Shown: piece after piece, positions 1 through 7,701 of the stretch
Position numbering within the stretch: the first letter of the stretch is position 1
How the letters are laid out: each line of letters starts with the position of its first letter
Source: Kosmotogales bacterium
GTDB lineage: Bacteria > Thermotogota > Thermotogae > Petrotogales > Kosmotogaceae
Reading direction: 5' to 3'
DNA length: 32,341 bases
Assembly: GCA_030156385.1 (NCBI GenBank)
Contig: JASGMR010000016.1
Span: 1-32,341, forward strand
Made by a program: the position numbers and the translations under genes
Notes under the pieces: generated by a model
What the model was told of the DNA's origin: nothing
What the model saw: only the letters and a program-made list of their open reading frames with translations
Databases searched by the model: none

Positions 1-156
1 AGAACTTCAATTTTATCTGCTCTTCTGAACGTAAAAATAAATCTCTCTGGAATAAATGATGAAGGGTACAGAGAAAAAATGGAGAAAAAAGTAGAATTTT
101 TAGAAGCCGCGGCCAATAAAAAAGAGAAAGAAATATTAAATCTCTCAAAGATGTGA
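1..156 (+). CDS. C-terminal fragment, possible ZapA-like cell division protein
   Basis: An open frame enters at the window edge in frame 1 and ends at TGA 154-156, giving the last 51 residues of a protein. The fragment starts RTSILSALLNVKINL and continues as a charged helix rich in Glu and Lys, with no membrane segment. A short hydrophobic 'ILSALLN' stretch followed by a charged coiled-coil helix resembles the C-terminal dimerisation helix of ZapA, the FtsZ-ring associated protein. The match is weak and only the end is visible, so the name is tentative. The 109 bases between this stop and the convergent neighbour hold no gene. A weak hairpin with a T-run (about 196-221) may terminate the transcript. 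Confidence 0.45.
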   Translation, partial: RTSILSALLNVKINLSGINDEGYREKMEKKVEFLEAAANKKEKEILNLSKM

Positions 157-265
157 GAAAGGATTCATAATAAAAAAAAGGAAAAATCCATCGGCAAAAG
201 GGGTAATTCAACTCTTTTTTTGCAGAATCTCAAAATGATTTTGAATAAAATTGATAATCCTAATG

Positions 266-1012
266 TTAACCTATCCGCTCTTTTGTACAAATCTCTACTA
301 TCACCGGAAGGTGATCCGAATATTGCAATGATGGCACAGTGAATTTATTTACTTTTATTCCTTTTGATACGAGTATATAATCCAAAGTATACTTCGGTTT
401 GCAGGATGGTTGAGTGGGGATTTTTCCCTCATTCGGATTTTTAAGGTCACATTCTTCAATCAGCTTTCTCAGTTCCGTTTCTCCGTTAAAAGTGTTGAAG
501 TCACCAAGGATTATATTTTTATCTTCTTTATTTATCTTTTTTCTAAGAAAATCGATCTGAATCGATCTGGCCATTTTTGAAAGCGCCAGATGAACGAGAT
601 AAAATTGTATTCCTTCATATCTTATTCTTATCACTAATCTTTTGAAACCTACCGGTAATGAAAAGAATTCATATTCTTCAATTTTTTTTCTGGTTATAAA
701 TGCATTTCCCTGTTTTTTAAGTATAGGGATTTTCGTTTTTATTTTATTTTCTCCATATTTCTGGTTGAAGAGCATGTTGTATTTCATCTGTTTCTCCACT
801 CTTTCAGGTTGGCTTTTATACAGTGTTCTCAGAGAACCTCCGTCTATTTCGATCAATCCGACAACGTCGGGATTTTCTTTTTTTAGAAAATCGATTATTT
901 CATTCATTTTTTTCTTTGAATGAAATAACATTTTATGAAATTTTGAAACATAATGAAATTTTTTCCCCGTCAATCCCGAAAAGTACGCAATGTTATAGCT
1001 CACTATTTTCAT
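266..1012 (-). CDS. endonuclease/exonuclease/phosphatase family protein
   Basis: 248 residues with the motif series of the EEP (DNase I/AP-endonuclease-like) metal-dependent hydrolase fold: N-terminal SYNIAYF, catalytic Glu55 in GLIEIDG, His141 in LVHLALS, GDFN with Asp171/Asn173, Asp211 in YTLDYILVS, and the terminal SDHLPV with Asp233/His234. All expected metal and catalytic positions are present, so it should be an active phosphodiesterase or phosphatase. The substrate (nucleic acid, inositol phosphate or phospholipid) cannot be told from sequence. No signal peptide is visible, so it is probably cytoplasmic. The ATG lacks a clear ribosome site; instead a TATAAT lies at 1019-1024, about seven bases upstream. 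The gene is convergent with the fragment at 1-156 and divergent from the OsmC gene. Confidence 0.85.
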   Translation of the reverse strand: MKIVSYNIAYFSGLTGKKFHYVSKFHKMLFHSKKKMNEIIDFLKKENPDVVGLIEIDGGSLRTLYKSQPERVEKQMKYNMLFNQKYGENKIKTKIPILKKQGNAFITRKKIEEYEFFSLPVGFKRLVIRIRYEGIQFYLVHLALSKMARSIQIDFLRKKINKEDKNIILGDFNTFNGETELRKLIEECDLKNPNEGKIPTQPSCKPKYTLDYILVSKGIKVNKFTVPSLQYSDHLPVIVEICTKERIG

Positions 1013-1146
1013 AACAGTATTATACTTCTATTTTTCACAAAGTGAGTAACTGTTATTTCACTATTGATTTATTTGTTATTAATACCCTTTAATAAAATTC
1101 GGATTATAATCTCTATTGATTTTATTGATAAAGGAGTGATATTTTT

Positions 1147-1581
1147 ATGGCAGACGCAAAATTTAGTATTAAAGCAGTATCTGAAAACGCCACAAAAACT
1201 ATTGTAAAAGCAAGGAATTTCAGTATGGTTATAGATGAACCTCCCTCATTGGGTGGAAAAGACGAGGGTGCAAATCCTGTTGAATTTGTATTGGCGGCTC
1301 TCGCAGGATGTTTGAATGTTATGGGAAATCTTATAGCAAAAGAAATGGGCTTTGCTTTAAAAAGCTTTAAAATTAACGTAAGTGGTCCCTTGGATCCGGA
1401 TTTCTTATTCGGTAAAACAACCGAGGGAAGAGCGGGCTACAAAGAGATCGTTGCTGAACTTGAAGTTGAGACAGATGCCGATAAAGAAACTTTAGACAAA
1501 TGGATAAAGGCTGTCGAAAGCAGATGTCCGGTTTCAGATAATCTTTCAAATTCTACGCCTTTGAAGGTCGTTTTAAAATAA
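1147..1581 (+). CDS. OsmC family protein (peroxide-reducing type)
   Basis: 144 residues, the usual size for the OsmC/Ohr superfamily of small homodimeric thiol peroxidases. The two redox cysteines are in place: Cys55 in the helix VLAALAGCLNVMGN and Cys127 in SRCPVSDNL. It lacks the Ohr N-terminal signature, and the NPVEFVLAALAGC motif is closer to the YhfA/OsmC-like branch. The expected role is detoxification of organic or lipid hydroperoxides in the cytoplasm, useful to an anaerobe on oxygen exposure. A strong ribosome site (AAAGGAGTGAT) precedes the ATG and an intrinsic terminator follows directly, so it is probably transcribed alone. A flavin reductase-like gene follows on the same strand. 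Confidence 0.88.
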   Translation: MADAKFSIKAVSENATKTIVKARNFSMVIDEPPSLGGKDEGANPVEFVLAALAGCLNVMGNLIAKEMGFALKSFKINVSGPLDPDFLFGKTTEGRAGYKEIVAELEVETDADKETLDKWIKAVESRCPVSDNLSNSTPLKVVLK

Positions 1582-1590
1582 TATTTTTTT

Positions 1591-1619
1591 AAACTCCCCT
1601 AATAAGTGGGGAGTTTTTT
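1591..1619 (+). terminator. intrinsic terminator of the OsmC gene
   Basis: Nine-base perfect arms AAACTCCCC (1591-1599) and GGGGAGTTT (1608-1616), an eight-base loop, then a T-run. It begins ten bases after the OsmC stop codon. Confidence 0.85.
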
Positions 1620-1643
1620 ATTATTCACAAGGGAGGTAATTAA

Positions 1644-2138
1644 ATGGATTTTCTTGAAAATTTTGAAAAGGGGTTTAAATGGCTACATACAAAGGGGGCA
1701 TTCTTGACAGTTAAATCCGGAGAATTGATAAATACAATGACGATTGCATGGGGAAACATTGGTTATGAATGGAATATTCCGGTTTTTTCTGTTTTGGTCA
1801 GAAAATCAAGATACACTTATGAACTCATAGAAAATGCCAGGGATTTTACCGTTAGTATTCCGCTCGACGAGAGTTTGAAAGATGAATTGGTATTTTGTGG
1901 CACAAAATCCGGAAGAGATTATGATAAATTTAAAGAATGTTCTTTGAAGTTAATAAAATCGAAAAATGTTCAGAGTCCAATTATTGAAGGCTGTGGTCTT
2001 TATTATGAATGTGAGATCGTGGGTAAGGCTCCCCTCATTCCCAATTTGTTGAACGATCATTTGATAAATACAGTTTACAAAGGAAATGATTATCATACCT
2101 TATATTATGGGAAAATCTTGAACACTTACAAAAAATAG
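1644..2138 (+). CDS. flavin reductase family protein (FMN-binding split barrel)
   Basis: 164 residues resembling the flavin-reductase-like (FMN-binding split-barrel) family. Features include an early KGAFLTVKSGELINTMTIAW stretch, where the small and polar residues typically line the flavin pocket, then FSVLVRKSRYTYELIENARDFTVSIP and the FCGTKSGRDYDKF region common to this group, which also contains flavoredoxins. Such proteins bind FMN and reduce it or pass electrons to partner enzymes in the cytoplasm. The partner is not apparent here; the neighbouring OsmC gene suggests only a loose link to redox or oxygen stress. The ATG is preceded by GGGAGGTAAT. A hairpin after the stop probably terminates the transcript. 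Confidence 0.82.
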   Translation: MDFLENFEKGFKWLHTKGAFLTVKSGELINTMTIAWGNIGYEWNIPVFSVLVRKSRYTYELIENARDFTVSIPLDESLKDELVFCGTKSGRDYDKFKECSLKLIKSKNVQSPIIEGCGLYYECEIVGKAPLIPNLLNDHLINTVYKGNDYHTLYYGKILNTYKK

Positions 2139-2172
2139 GGAGATAAAATACATCTCCCGTAAAATTTTTATT
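2138..2172 (+). terminator. probable terminator after the flavin reductase gene
   Basis: GGGAGAT (2138-2144) pairs with ATCTCCC (2152-2158) across a seven-base loop. A, then T-rich sequence follows, and the stem begins at the last base of the stop codon. The interrupted U-tract makes it a weaker terminator than others in the window. Confidence 0.5.
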
Positions 2173-2187
2173 ATATTTAATTATTAA

Positions 2188-2784
2188 TTACTTTGCTTCG
2201 GTCTTTTTTTCTTCAATAGTATCTTTTATTCCCTTGGCACTGAGAGAAAGCATTGTAAATGAGAAGCCGTTTGATATGAGTATTATTGCGAAAAGAATTC
2301 CGGGAAGAACCAATGAACCCCACGGCCATTGCCATATTATTATTATTCCCAACAACAAACTCAGAATAGCGTTAAATAAAAACCATCCCCAGCTTGAATT
2401 TCCTACATTCTTTAGATCAAAAGCTGAAAAAATTCCAAAAAATCCATCTACAAAGAAAACTATCCCCATGAACAATGTCAACGCTATTTCGCCTGCAAGC
2501 AAATGCGAAAGAAGCATTATACCCAGAATTACAAAGACAACCGCCAATATTCCACTTAGTACCTTTGAACTAACACCCTTTCTTGTAAAGACTCTTACGA
2601 AGTTAATTACTCCGAATACCAGAAAAAAGATTCCTATTATCATTGTGAATTCCAATCCTGCAATCAATGGAAAAAGTAACGCTATGAAACCGATAACAAT
2701 GAGTACTATTCCAAGAATAAGTGTTAACAACCAGAATTTTTTCAATTTCTCTAAATCAACTTTAAAGAAATTCTGCACTTTCAT
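2188..2784 (-). CDS. HdeD/DUF308-like integral membrane protein
   Basis: About 198 residues with six hydrophobic segments arranged as repeated pairs, e.g. LILGIVLIVIGFIALLFPL and ILAVVFVILGIMLLSHLL. This helical-hairpin repeat, with short turns and a charged C-terminal tail (EEKKTEAK), is the pattern of the HdeD/DUF308 family, in E. coli linked to acid resistance; the molecular function is unknown. The longest open frame starts at a TTG (2808) without a ribosome site. The run AAAGGGGGG lies directly before ATG 2784 and six bases before GTG 2778, so either of these is the likely start, the GTG having the better spacing. It is transcribed alone, downstream of the terminator of the parvulin gene. 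Confidence 0.8.
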   Translation of the reverse strand: MKVQNFFKVDLEKLKKFWLLTLILGIVLIVIGFIALLFPLIAGLEFTMIIGIFFLVFGVINFVRVFTRKGVSSKVLSGILAVVFVILGIMLLSHLLAGEIALTLFMGIVFFVDGFFGIFSAFDLKNVGNSSWGWFLFNAILSLLLGIIIIWQWPWGSLVLPGILFAIILISNGFSFTMLSLSAKGIKDTIEEKKTEAK

Positions 2785-2828
2785 CCCCCCTTTGACTATT
2801 TTAAACAAATAGATAATTCATTTTAACA

Positions 2829-2863
2829 TAAAAAGAGTCTGCAACAAATAATGTTACAGACCC
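2829..2863 (-). terminator. intrinsic terminator of the parvulin foldase gene
   Basis: On the minus strand GGGTCTGTAAC (2863-2853) pairs with GTTGCAGACTC (2845-2835) with two G-U type positions and a seven-base loop, followed by TTTT. It lies 21 bases past the stop of the upstream gene. Confidence 0.8.
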
Positions 2864-2883
2864 TTCTTATTTTTTATTTATTT

Positions 2884-4581
2884 TTAATTAGTTGCTTCAG
2901 GTGTGAGATCAGTGGATTCTTCGGTTGTTTCCTGAATTGATGTTTTTGCTTCTTCAATTAAACCATTAACTTCATTTATCATTTCATTAATAGTTTCATC
3001 TCCAGTCAGTATGAGCTTTTTTTCAAGCAGTTCTATTTCCGCATTGTAATTAAGAATTTTTTCACCGGGATTGCTCGTGAGTAAAGAATAAATTTCTAAA
3101 CTCTCCAATCCAAGATCAATAGCTTTAACCTGCACTTCAGGCGTGGCATCAGAATCGACTATTTTATCAACATTTTCTGTTATACTGTCCAGAACATAAT
3201 ATATCAGATCTATAAGCTGATTTCCATACATGTTGAAATATTGCTGTAATGCATTTGGATCATAGAGAATTGACTCAATATCATTGAGTCTCATTCTTTC
3301 ATAACCCACTATAACTTCCGGAGAATCCGGGAAGGCAGCGTAAGCAAGTTGAACAACTGTGATATTTTCCGGAAGTTTTTCATAAAGCTTTAATATCACA
3401 TTATTATAAATTTCCGTGCCACTTTCACCATTCATATCCGCAACTTGAATATATGTGACCAACTCAAAATCAGTGGCATTTTCATTAATCGATCCGTCAT
3501 CCGAGAATACTTTCTTTTTAATTTCCTGATAAAAATCGCTGAGTTTTTCCGGTTTGGAAGCCGAACTAAAAAATTCTGCATACAATTTTATATCCGGAAT
3601 CAAAATTTCAACTGAAAAATCTTTCTCATTTTTATACTGAACGATCCATTTTTCAAACTGGGTATTTTTATAATCTTCTAAAAATCCTGGATATGCTTCC
3701 AATTCCATAAATTCTTCAAGGGTGTCAAAGGATGTTTTGTTGTCCACAAGAATTAAATGATATCCATAATCTGATTTAACGGGATCCGTTATAACACCTA
3801 TTTCCGAGTCAAAAACTGCATTGGAAAATTCCGGGACCATCTGTCCCCTTGAAAATTCTCCCAGATCCCCTCCGTTATCTTTAGTACCTGTATCTATTGA
3901 AAACTTTGAAGCGGCTTCTGTAAAAGACAATTCCTCGTTTTCTATCATATTTTTCACAGAAGCCGCTTCTTCTTCTGTTTCAACGAGAATATGTCTTGCA
4001 CTGGCTTTTTCATAGGAATCTTTCAGTGAATCAATATTCTCATTGAAATATTCCCTGATTTTTTCCGTATCCATGCTTACAACATCATTCATAACATTTT
4101 CATTTATCATTTCCCTTTGTACAGAATCTTTTATTATATCTTTAAATGCATCTACTGAACCATAATTGATTATTACCTGTGATGCCACTTCATCGGTGGT
4201 AACATTGTAATTGTAAATTTCATCAACAGCAGAATTCAACTCCTCCTCACCTGGCAGAAGCCCATTCTGAGCAGCATAGTATTTAACTATTTGATCGTTA
4301 CCAAGATAAATGACCGTAAAATACCCAAGTCCAACTTTACTTGGAATATTTTGATTATCAAAATAATCATCTACCACAGTGCCCTGTGATTTCAAAGAAT
4401 AAACCGTACTTTCCATAACATCATTGTATTGTTCTAAAGTAATCCCATACTCTTCGCCGATATTCTGACCACCCATTAGAATATTTGCAGCCAGATCAGA
4501 ACTATTCAATTCATCTTCTGTCGCAAATCCAATTATTGATAAGAATATTACAAATAATACCGCAATATAAACCTTTTTCAA
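2884..4581 (-). CDS. exported SurA/PrsA-like parvulin peptidyl-prolyl isomerase
   Basis: 565 residues. A signal peptide (MKK, hydrophobic core 4-19, cleavage near Ala20) sends it across the membrane, and with no lipobox Cys it is probably soluble in the periplasm. A helical N-terminal region (about 25-190) resembles a SurA N-domain. One parvulin domain follows at about 193-282, with the typical ASARHILV start, GGDLGEFSRGQMVPEF centre and YGYHLI end; His197 and His275 are the conserved histidines. The remaining 280 residues are helical and acidic and I do not recognise them. The expected job is folding or quality control of exported envelope proteins. It has its own terminator and is divergent from the pgs operon. 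Confidence 0.85.
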   Translation of the reverse strand: MKKVYIAVLFVIFLSIIGFATEDELNSSDLAANILMGGQNIGEEYGITLEQYNDVMESTVYSLKSQGTVVDDYFDNQNIPSKVGLGYFTVIYLGNDQIVKYYAAQNGLLPGEEELNSAVDEIYNYNVTTDEVASQVIINYGSVDAFKDIIKDSVQREMINENVMNDVVSMDTEKIREYFNENIDSLKDSYEKASARHILVETEEEAASVKNMIENEELSFTEAASKFSIDTGTKDNGGDLGEFSRGQMVPEFSNAVFDSEIGVITDPVKSDYGYHLILVDNKTSFDTLEEFMELEAYPGFLEDYKNTQFEKWIVQYKNEKDFSVEILIPDIKLYAEFFSSASKPEKLSDFYQEIKKKVFSDDGSINENATDFELVTYIQVADMNGESGTEIYNNVILKLYEKLPENITVVQLAYAAFPDSPEVIVGYERMRLNDIESILYDPNALQQYFNMYGNQLIDLIYYVLDSITENVDKIVDSDATPEVQVKAIDLGLESLEIYSLLTSNPGEKILNYNAEIELLEKKLILTGDETINEMINEVNGLIEEAKTSIQETTEESTDLTPEATN

Positions 4582-4655
4582 TGAAATTCCTCCTCGTTAA
4601 TTATAATAATCTATGGTATATTATACAGTTGTATTGTGATAAAGAGGTGAATAAA

Positions 4656-5030
4656 ATGTACAAAGAACCATTAGATAAAGAAAAACTGAAAGAAGCACAT
4701 TACAAATTTTTAGATGATACTAGTCTACATAAAGTTCAGAATTTTAAACCGGTTGCAATAAATTTTTTTCTTAAAGATGGAATACATTGCTTCTGCAGAA
4801 GGTATAATAATATTGTGAATTACGATGAAGCGATTAAATCAACAGATCTATGCCGCAAATGTGGTATGAGATTCGATTATTATTCTGCTTCCCTGGTTTG
4901 CATATTTTCTTTATACAAGGAGTATTACACTCTAAAGTCGGTTGACGAAGCTAAAAAAATCACAAGTTTTCCAGATAGAGAAGAAGTTCTCAACGAAAAA
5001 ATGGATTTCGAATGGAGTAAATGGCGATAA
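4656..5030 (+). CDS. small Cys-pair protein, first gene of the pgs operon
   Basis: 124 residues, function not recognised. The frame stays open upstream to 4485, but ATG 4656 is chosen because AAAGAGGTGA sits seven bases before it and the upstream part overlaps the divergent gene. It has no signal peptide or membrane segment. The centre holds HCFCRRYN and, about 20 residues later, CRKCG, two Cys pairs that could bind zinc or form a rubredoxin-like knuckle. The C-terminus is charged and ends EWSKWR. The stop lies six bases before the GTG of pgsW, so the genes are very likely co-transcribed and a role in the pgs system is plausible but unproven. Confidence 0.75.
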   Translation: MYKEPLDKEKLKEAHYKFLDDTSLHKVQNFKPVAINFFLKDGIHCFCRRYNNIVNYDEAIKSTDLCRKCGMRFDYYSASLVCIFSLYKEYYTLKSVDEAKKITSFPDREEVLNEKMDFEWSKWR

Positions 5031-5036
5031 TTTAAT

Positions 5037-6122
5037 GTGAAATTTATTAAACCCTGGGTAAAAGCTAAAAATTTTAAATTTATCTTTTTTATTTTTTGTA
5101 TATCTATTTTTCTTTATATTTTGATATCAGTTTCCGGTGGTATGAAAAAGAAAGATTATTATGCCGTGCAGTTTGATGCCGCTCAAAGAATGGAAAAAAG
5201 CATAAACATCATTTCAAACTTTAAATTGGAAAGATTCGGTGAAATTGACACCGAACTGGATCCCAATAAAACAGGTTTGATCGGTGGTGAGTTCACTAAA
5301 CTAACAACCACGCTGGGTGATTTATCCGCCAAAAGAACCTCCACAAATCCTGATTTTGCAGCTCTTATTGTAGATTACTTTTATAATCTCGGACTGAAAG
5401 AAGGCGATTATATAGCCGTTGGCTCAAGCGGTTCATTTCCAAGTCTCGCTCTTGCCGTAATGTGCGCTGCAGAAAGTATGAAGTTGAATCCTATATTTAT
5501 CTATTCCATAGGTTCTTCCATGTATGGCGCAAATCTTGAAGATTTCACATTCCTAGATATGTATAATAAACTTGTGGAAAATAAGATTCTAAGGGATCGT
5601 TTGGTCGCTGTCTCTAAAGGCGGAGTACATGATCAGGCTGCAGGAATGCTTTTTCCGGATTCGGTCGATATAATAGATTCAATCGCACTTTCATCGGGGA
5701 AAAATTATATAAACGAATCCTCCCTCGTTGAAAGTATTTCCAGACGAATGGAAATTTATGATAAAGAAAATATAAAAGTTTTTGTAAATGTAGGGGGAGC
5801 CAGCGCAAATTTTGGAAACATTACAGAATCAATTTCTTTTCCAAATGGTCTCACAGTCAATTACGAAGAAAAAATAAGCGATGATCCCGAAAGGGGATTA
5901 ATTTTCGAATATTTGGATAGAGGAATTCCGGTCATTCATCTTTTGAATATCATAGATCTGGCATTGAAAAATGGAATTTCTATCGATCCTGTTCCCCTCC
6001 CGGAAATTGGAAAAAGCGAGGTATATTTTCAGAAGCGCTACAACACATTTTTGATCGTTGGCTCAATTATTTTTGTATTATTTTTAATTTTCATTTATGG
6101 ATTTATCTGGAGAAAAAAATGA
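5037..6122 (+). CDS. pgsW: poly-gamma-glutamate system protein PgsW
   Basis: 361 residues starting at GTG. One N-terminal membrane segment (about 14-34), a large extracytoplasmic domain and a second C-terminal membrane segment (about 337-356) followed by WRKK. The domain contains the conserved stretches LIGGEFTKLTTTLGDLSAKR, VGSSGSFPSLALAV and KGGVHDQAAGM seen in the 'poly-gamma-glutamate system protein' family found beside PgsB and PgsC in Thermotogota, Fusobacteria and relatives. Its role is not known biochemically; it may replace PgsA/CapA in assembly or export of the polymer. It overlaps pgsB by four bases (ATGA), indicating translational coupling. Confidence 0.85.
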   Translation: MKFIKPWVKAKNFKFIFFIFCISIFLYILISVSGGMKKKDYYAVQFDAAQRMEKSINIISNFKLERFGEIDTELDPNKTGLIGGEFTKLTTTLGDLSAKRTSTNPDFAALIVDYFYNLGLKEGDYIAVGSSGSFPSLALAVMCAAESMKLNPIFIYSIGSSMYGANLEDFTFLDMYNKLVENKILRDRLVAVSKGGVHDQAAGMLFPDSVDIIDSIALSSGKNYINESSLVESISRRMEIYDKENIKVFVNVGGASANFGNITESISFPNGLTVNYEEKISDDPERGLIFEYLDRGIPVIHLLNIIDLALKNGISIDPVPLPEIGKSEVYFQKRYNTFLIVGSIIFVLFLIFIYGFIWRKK

Positions 6123-7261
6123 TAATAATTTTATTTTTGACCGTGTTGATTATCGTTTATGGAATATTTGAATACAGGATTTACAGAAAACACAGGGATT
6201 CTATAAAATATAGGGTCCATATAAATGGTATAAGAGGAAAATCATCCACAACAAGGTTAATCGCTTCAATACTGAGAGAAAGTGGAATCAAAACTATCGG
6301 AAAAACTACCGGATCCGCACCGAGAATAATAGATTTCAATGGAAATGAGAACGATATAAGAAGAATGGGTCCCGCCAGAATAATTGAACAAAAAATAATG
6401 ATAGACAAGGCATATAAAAAAAGAGCCGATGCAATCGTTTTTGAATGTATGGCAATAAACCCGGAAATGCAATTCTGTTCTGAAAATAAATTGATACGAG
6501 CAAATATTTTCGTCTTAACGAACATCAGAAGAGATCATCTTGATGTTTTAGGAGATGCCGAGGACAGTATTTTTGATTCATTGAGTCTTTCATTTCCGGA
6601 AAATTCCACAATAATTACATCGGAAAAAAAATATATACATCAAATTATGGAAATATGCGAAAAGAAAAACAACAGACTCATACCCGCCGACAAATCGCTT
6701 TTTACAAAAAATATAGTCAGTGAACTCTCTTATGTGGAATTTGAGGAAAACGTTTCCTGTGCCGTAGAGGTGGCAAAATTACTCAACATCGATGAAGAAA
6801 CGATAAAAAGAGGAATTTTGAAAGCGACCCCCGATGTTGGAGCAACAACAATAATAAAAAAAGGCGATAACCTTTTTATAAATGGTTTTGCAGCAAACGA
6901 TTATGAATCGACTATCAATCTGTGGAAACGAATAAATGAAAAAATTGATCTCTCTCAATATTCCCTTTCAGTTATTCTGAACAACAGAGAAGACCGGTTT
7001 TTCAGAGTGGAAGAAATGTTAAAAGCAATTTCAGAGCTTCCGTGTGAAGAAGTCTTTTTAACCGGAAGTTATAAATTGATCACGAATAAAAAATTGAATG
7101 AAAATGGTATAAAAAAAGTCCATTTATTAAAAAACAAAGATATGAATCTTATGACAGAATTCGAAAATGAAAGAAAAAAGGTTTTTTTTGGTCTCGGCAA
7201 TATTAAAGATGCGGGAATAAAAATTATTGATTACTTTATAAAAAATGGAGAATTCATATGA
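6119..7261 (+). CDS. pgsB: poly-gamma-glutamate synthase PgsB/CapB, Mur-ligase fold
   Basis: 380 residues, close to the 393 of Bacillus PgsB. An N-terminal membrane segment (2-17) anchors it. The P-loop INGIRGKSSTTR (about 35-46) is the Mur-ligase-type ATP site with the PgsB-specific RGKSSTTR form. GKTTGSAPRII and the NIRRDHLDVLG motif follow, the latter corresponding to the Mur ligase central-domain signature. The enzyme activates the gamma-carboxyl of glutamate with ATP and adds residues to a growing chain. It works in complex with the membrane protein PgsC, whose gene overlaps by four bases. The motif set is complete, so it should be functional. Confidence 0.93.
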   Translation: MIIILFLTVLIIVYGIFEYRIYRKHRDSIKYRVHINGIRGKSSTTRLIASILRESGIKTIGKTTGSAPRIIDFNGNENDIRRMGPARIIEQKIMIDKAYKKRADAIVFECMAINPEMQFCSENKLIRANIFVLTNIRRDHLDVLGDAEDSIFDSLSLSFPENSTIITSEKKYIHQIMEICEKKNNRLIPADKSLFTKNIVSELSYVEFEENVSCAVEVAKLLNIDEETIKRGILKATPDVGATTIIKKGDNLFINGFAANDYESTINLWKRINEKIDLSQYSLSVILNNREDRFFRVEEMLKAISELPCEEVFLTGSYKLITNKKLNENGIKKVHLLKNKDMNLMTEFENERKKVFFGLGNIKDAGIKIIDYFIKNGEFI

Positions 7262-7701
7262 TTACGATTTCGGTTGGTTTGAGTTTACTGGTGAGTTTTA
7301 TATTCTCTGAATTAACCTCTTTATTAACTGGAGGGTTGATTTCAGGGGGTTATCTGGCAATTTATGTCAATGAACCCGGAAGAATTGTTATGACACTTGT
7401 TGCAGCCATTGTGACATATTTCACCATAAAATTGCTTTCGAATTTTATTATACTTTTCGGTAGACGGAGATTCATTTTGAGTATACTGATAGGATTCATT
7501 TTTGGATGGTTGGTTTCTCTGATCTATACCAGCACTCTTAACTTTTCTCTCGATTTGGATCTCAGAGTCATTGGATTTATAATTCCCGGATTGATAGCAA
7601 ACGATATGTATAAGCAAGGAATTTTTAAAACTATAATATGCCTGTCAATAGTAACTTTACTGGTGAAATTCTTCCTTATACTTATATATGGTGTGATATG
7701 A
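7258..7701 (+). CDS. pgsC: poly-gamma-glutamate biosynthesis membrane protein PgsC/CapC
   Basis: 147 residues, nearly all hydrophobic, with about four to five membrane segments. The opening TISVGLSLLVSFIFSELTSLLTGGLISGGYLA corresponds to the CapC N-terminus, with the characteristic Gly-rich GGLISGGY. PGLIANDMYKQG near residues 110-121 matches the conserved CapC C-terminal motif. With PgsB it forms the minimal synthase in the membrane. It overlaps pgsB by four bases upstream and the FGE-like gene by four bases downstream (ATGA both times). No pgsA/capA or small capE gene is present nearby. Confidence 0.92.
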   Translation: MITISVGLSLLVSFIFSELTSLLTGGLISGGYLAIYVNEPGRIVMTLVAAIVTYFTIKLLSNFIILFGRRRFILSILIGFIFGWLVSLIYTSTLNFSLDLDLRVIGFIIPGLIANDMYKQGIFKTIICLSIVTLLVKFFLILIYGVI

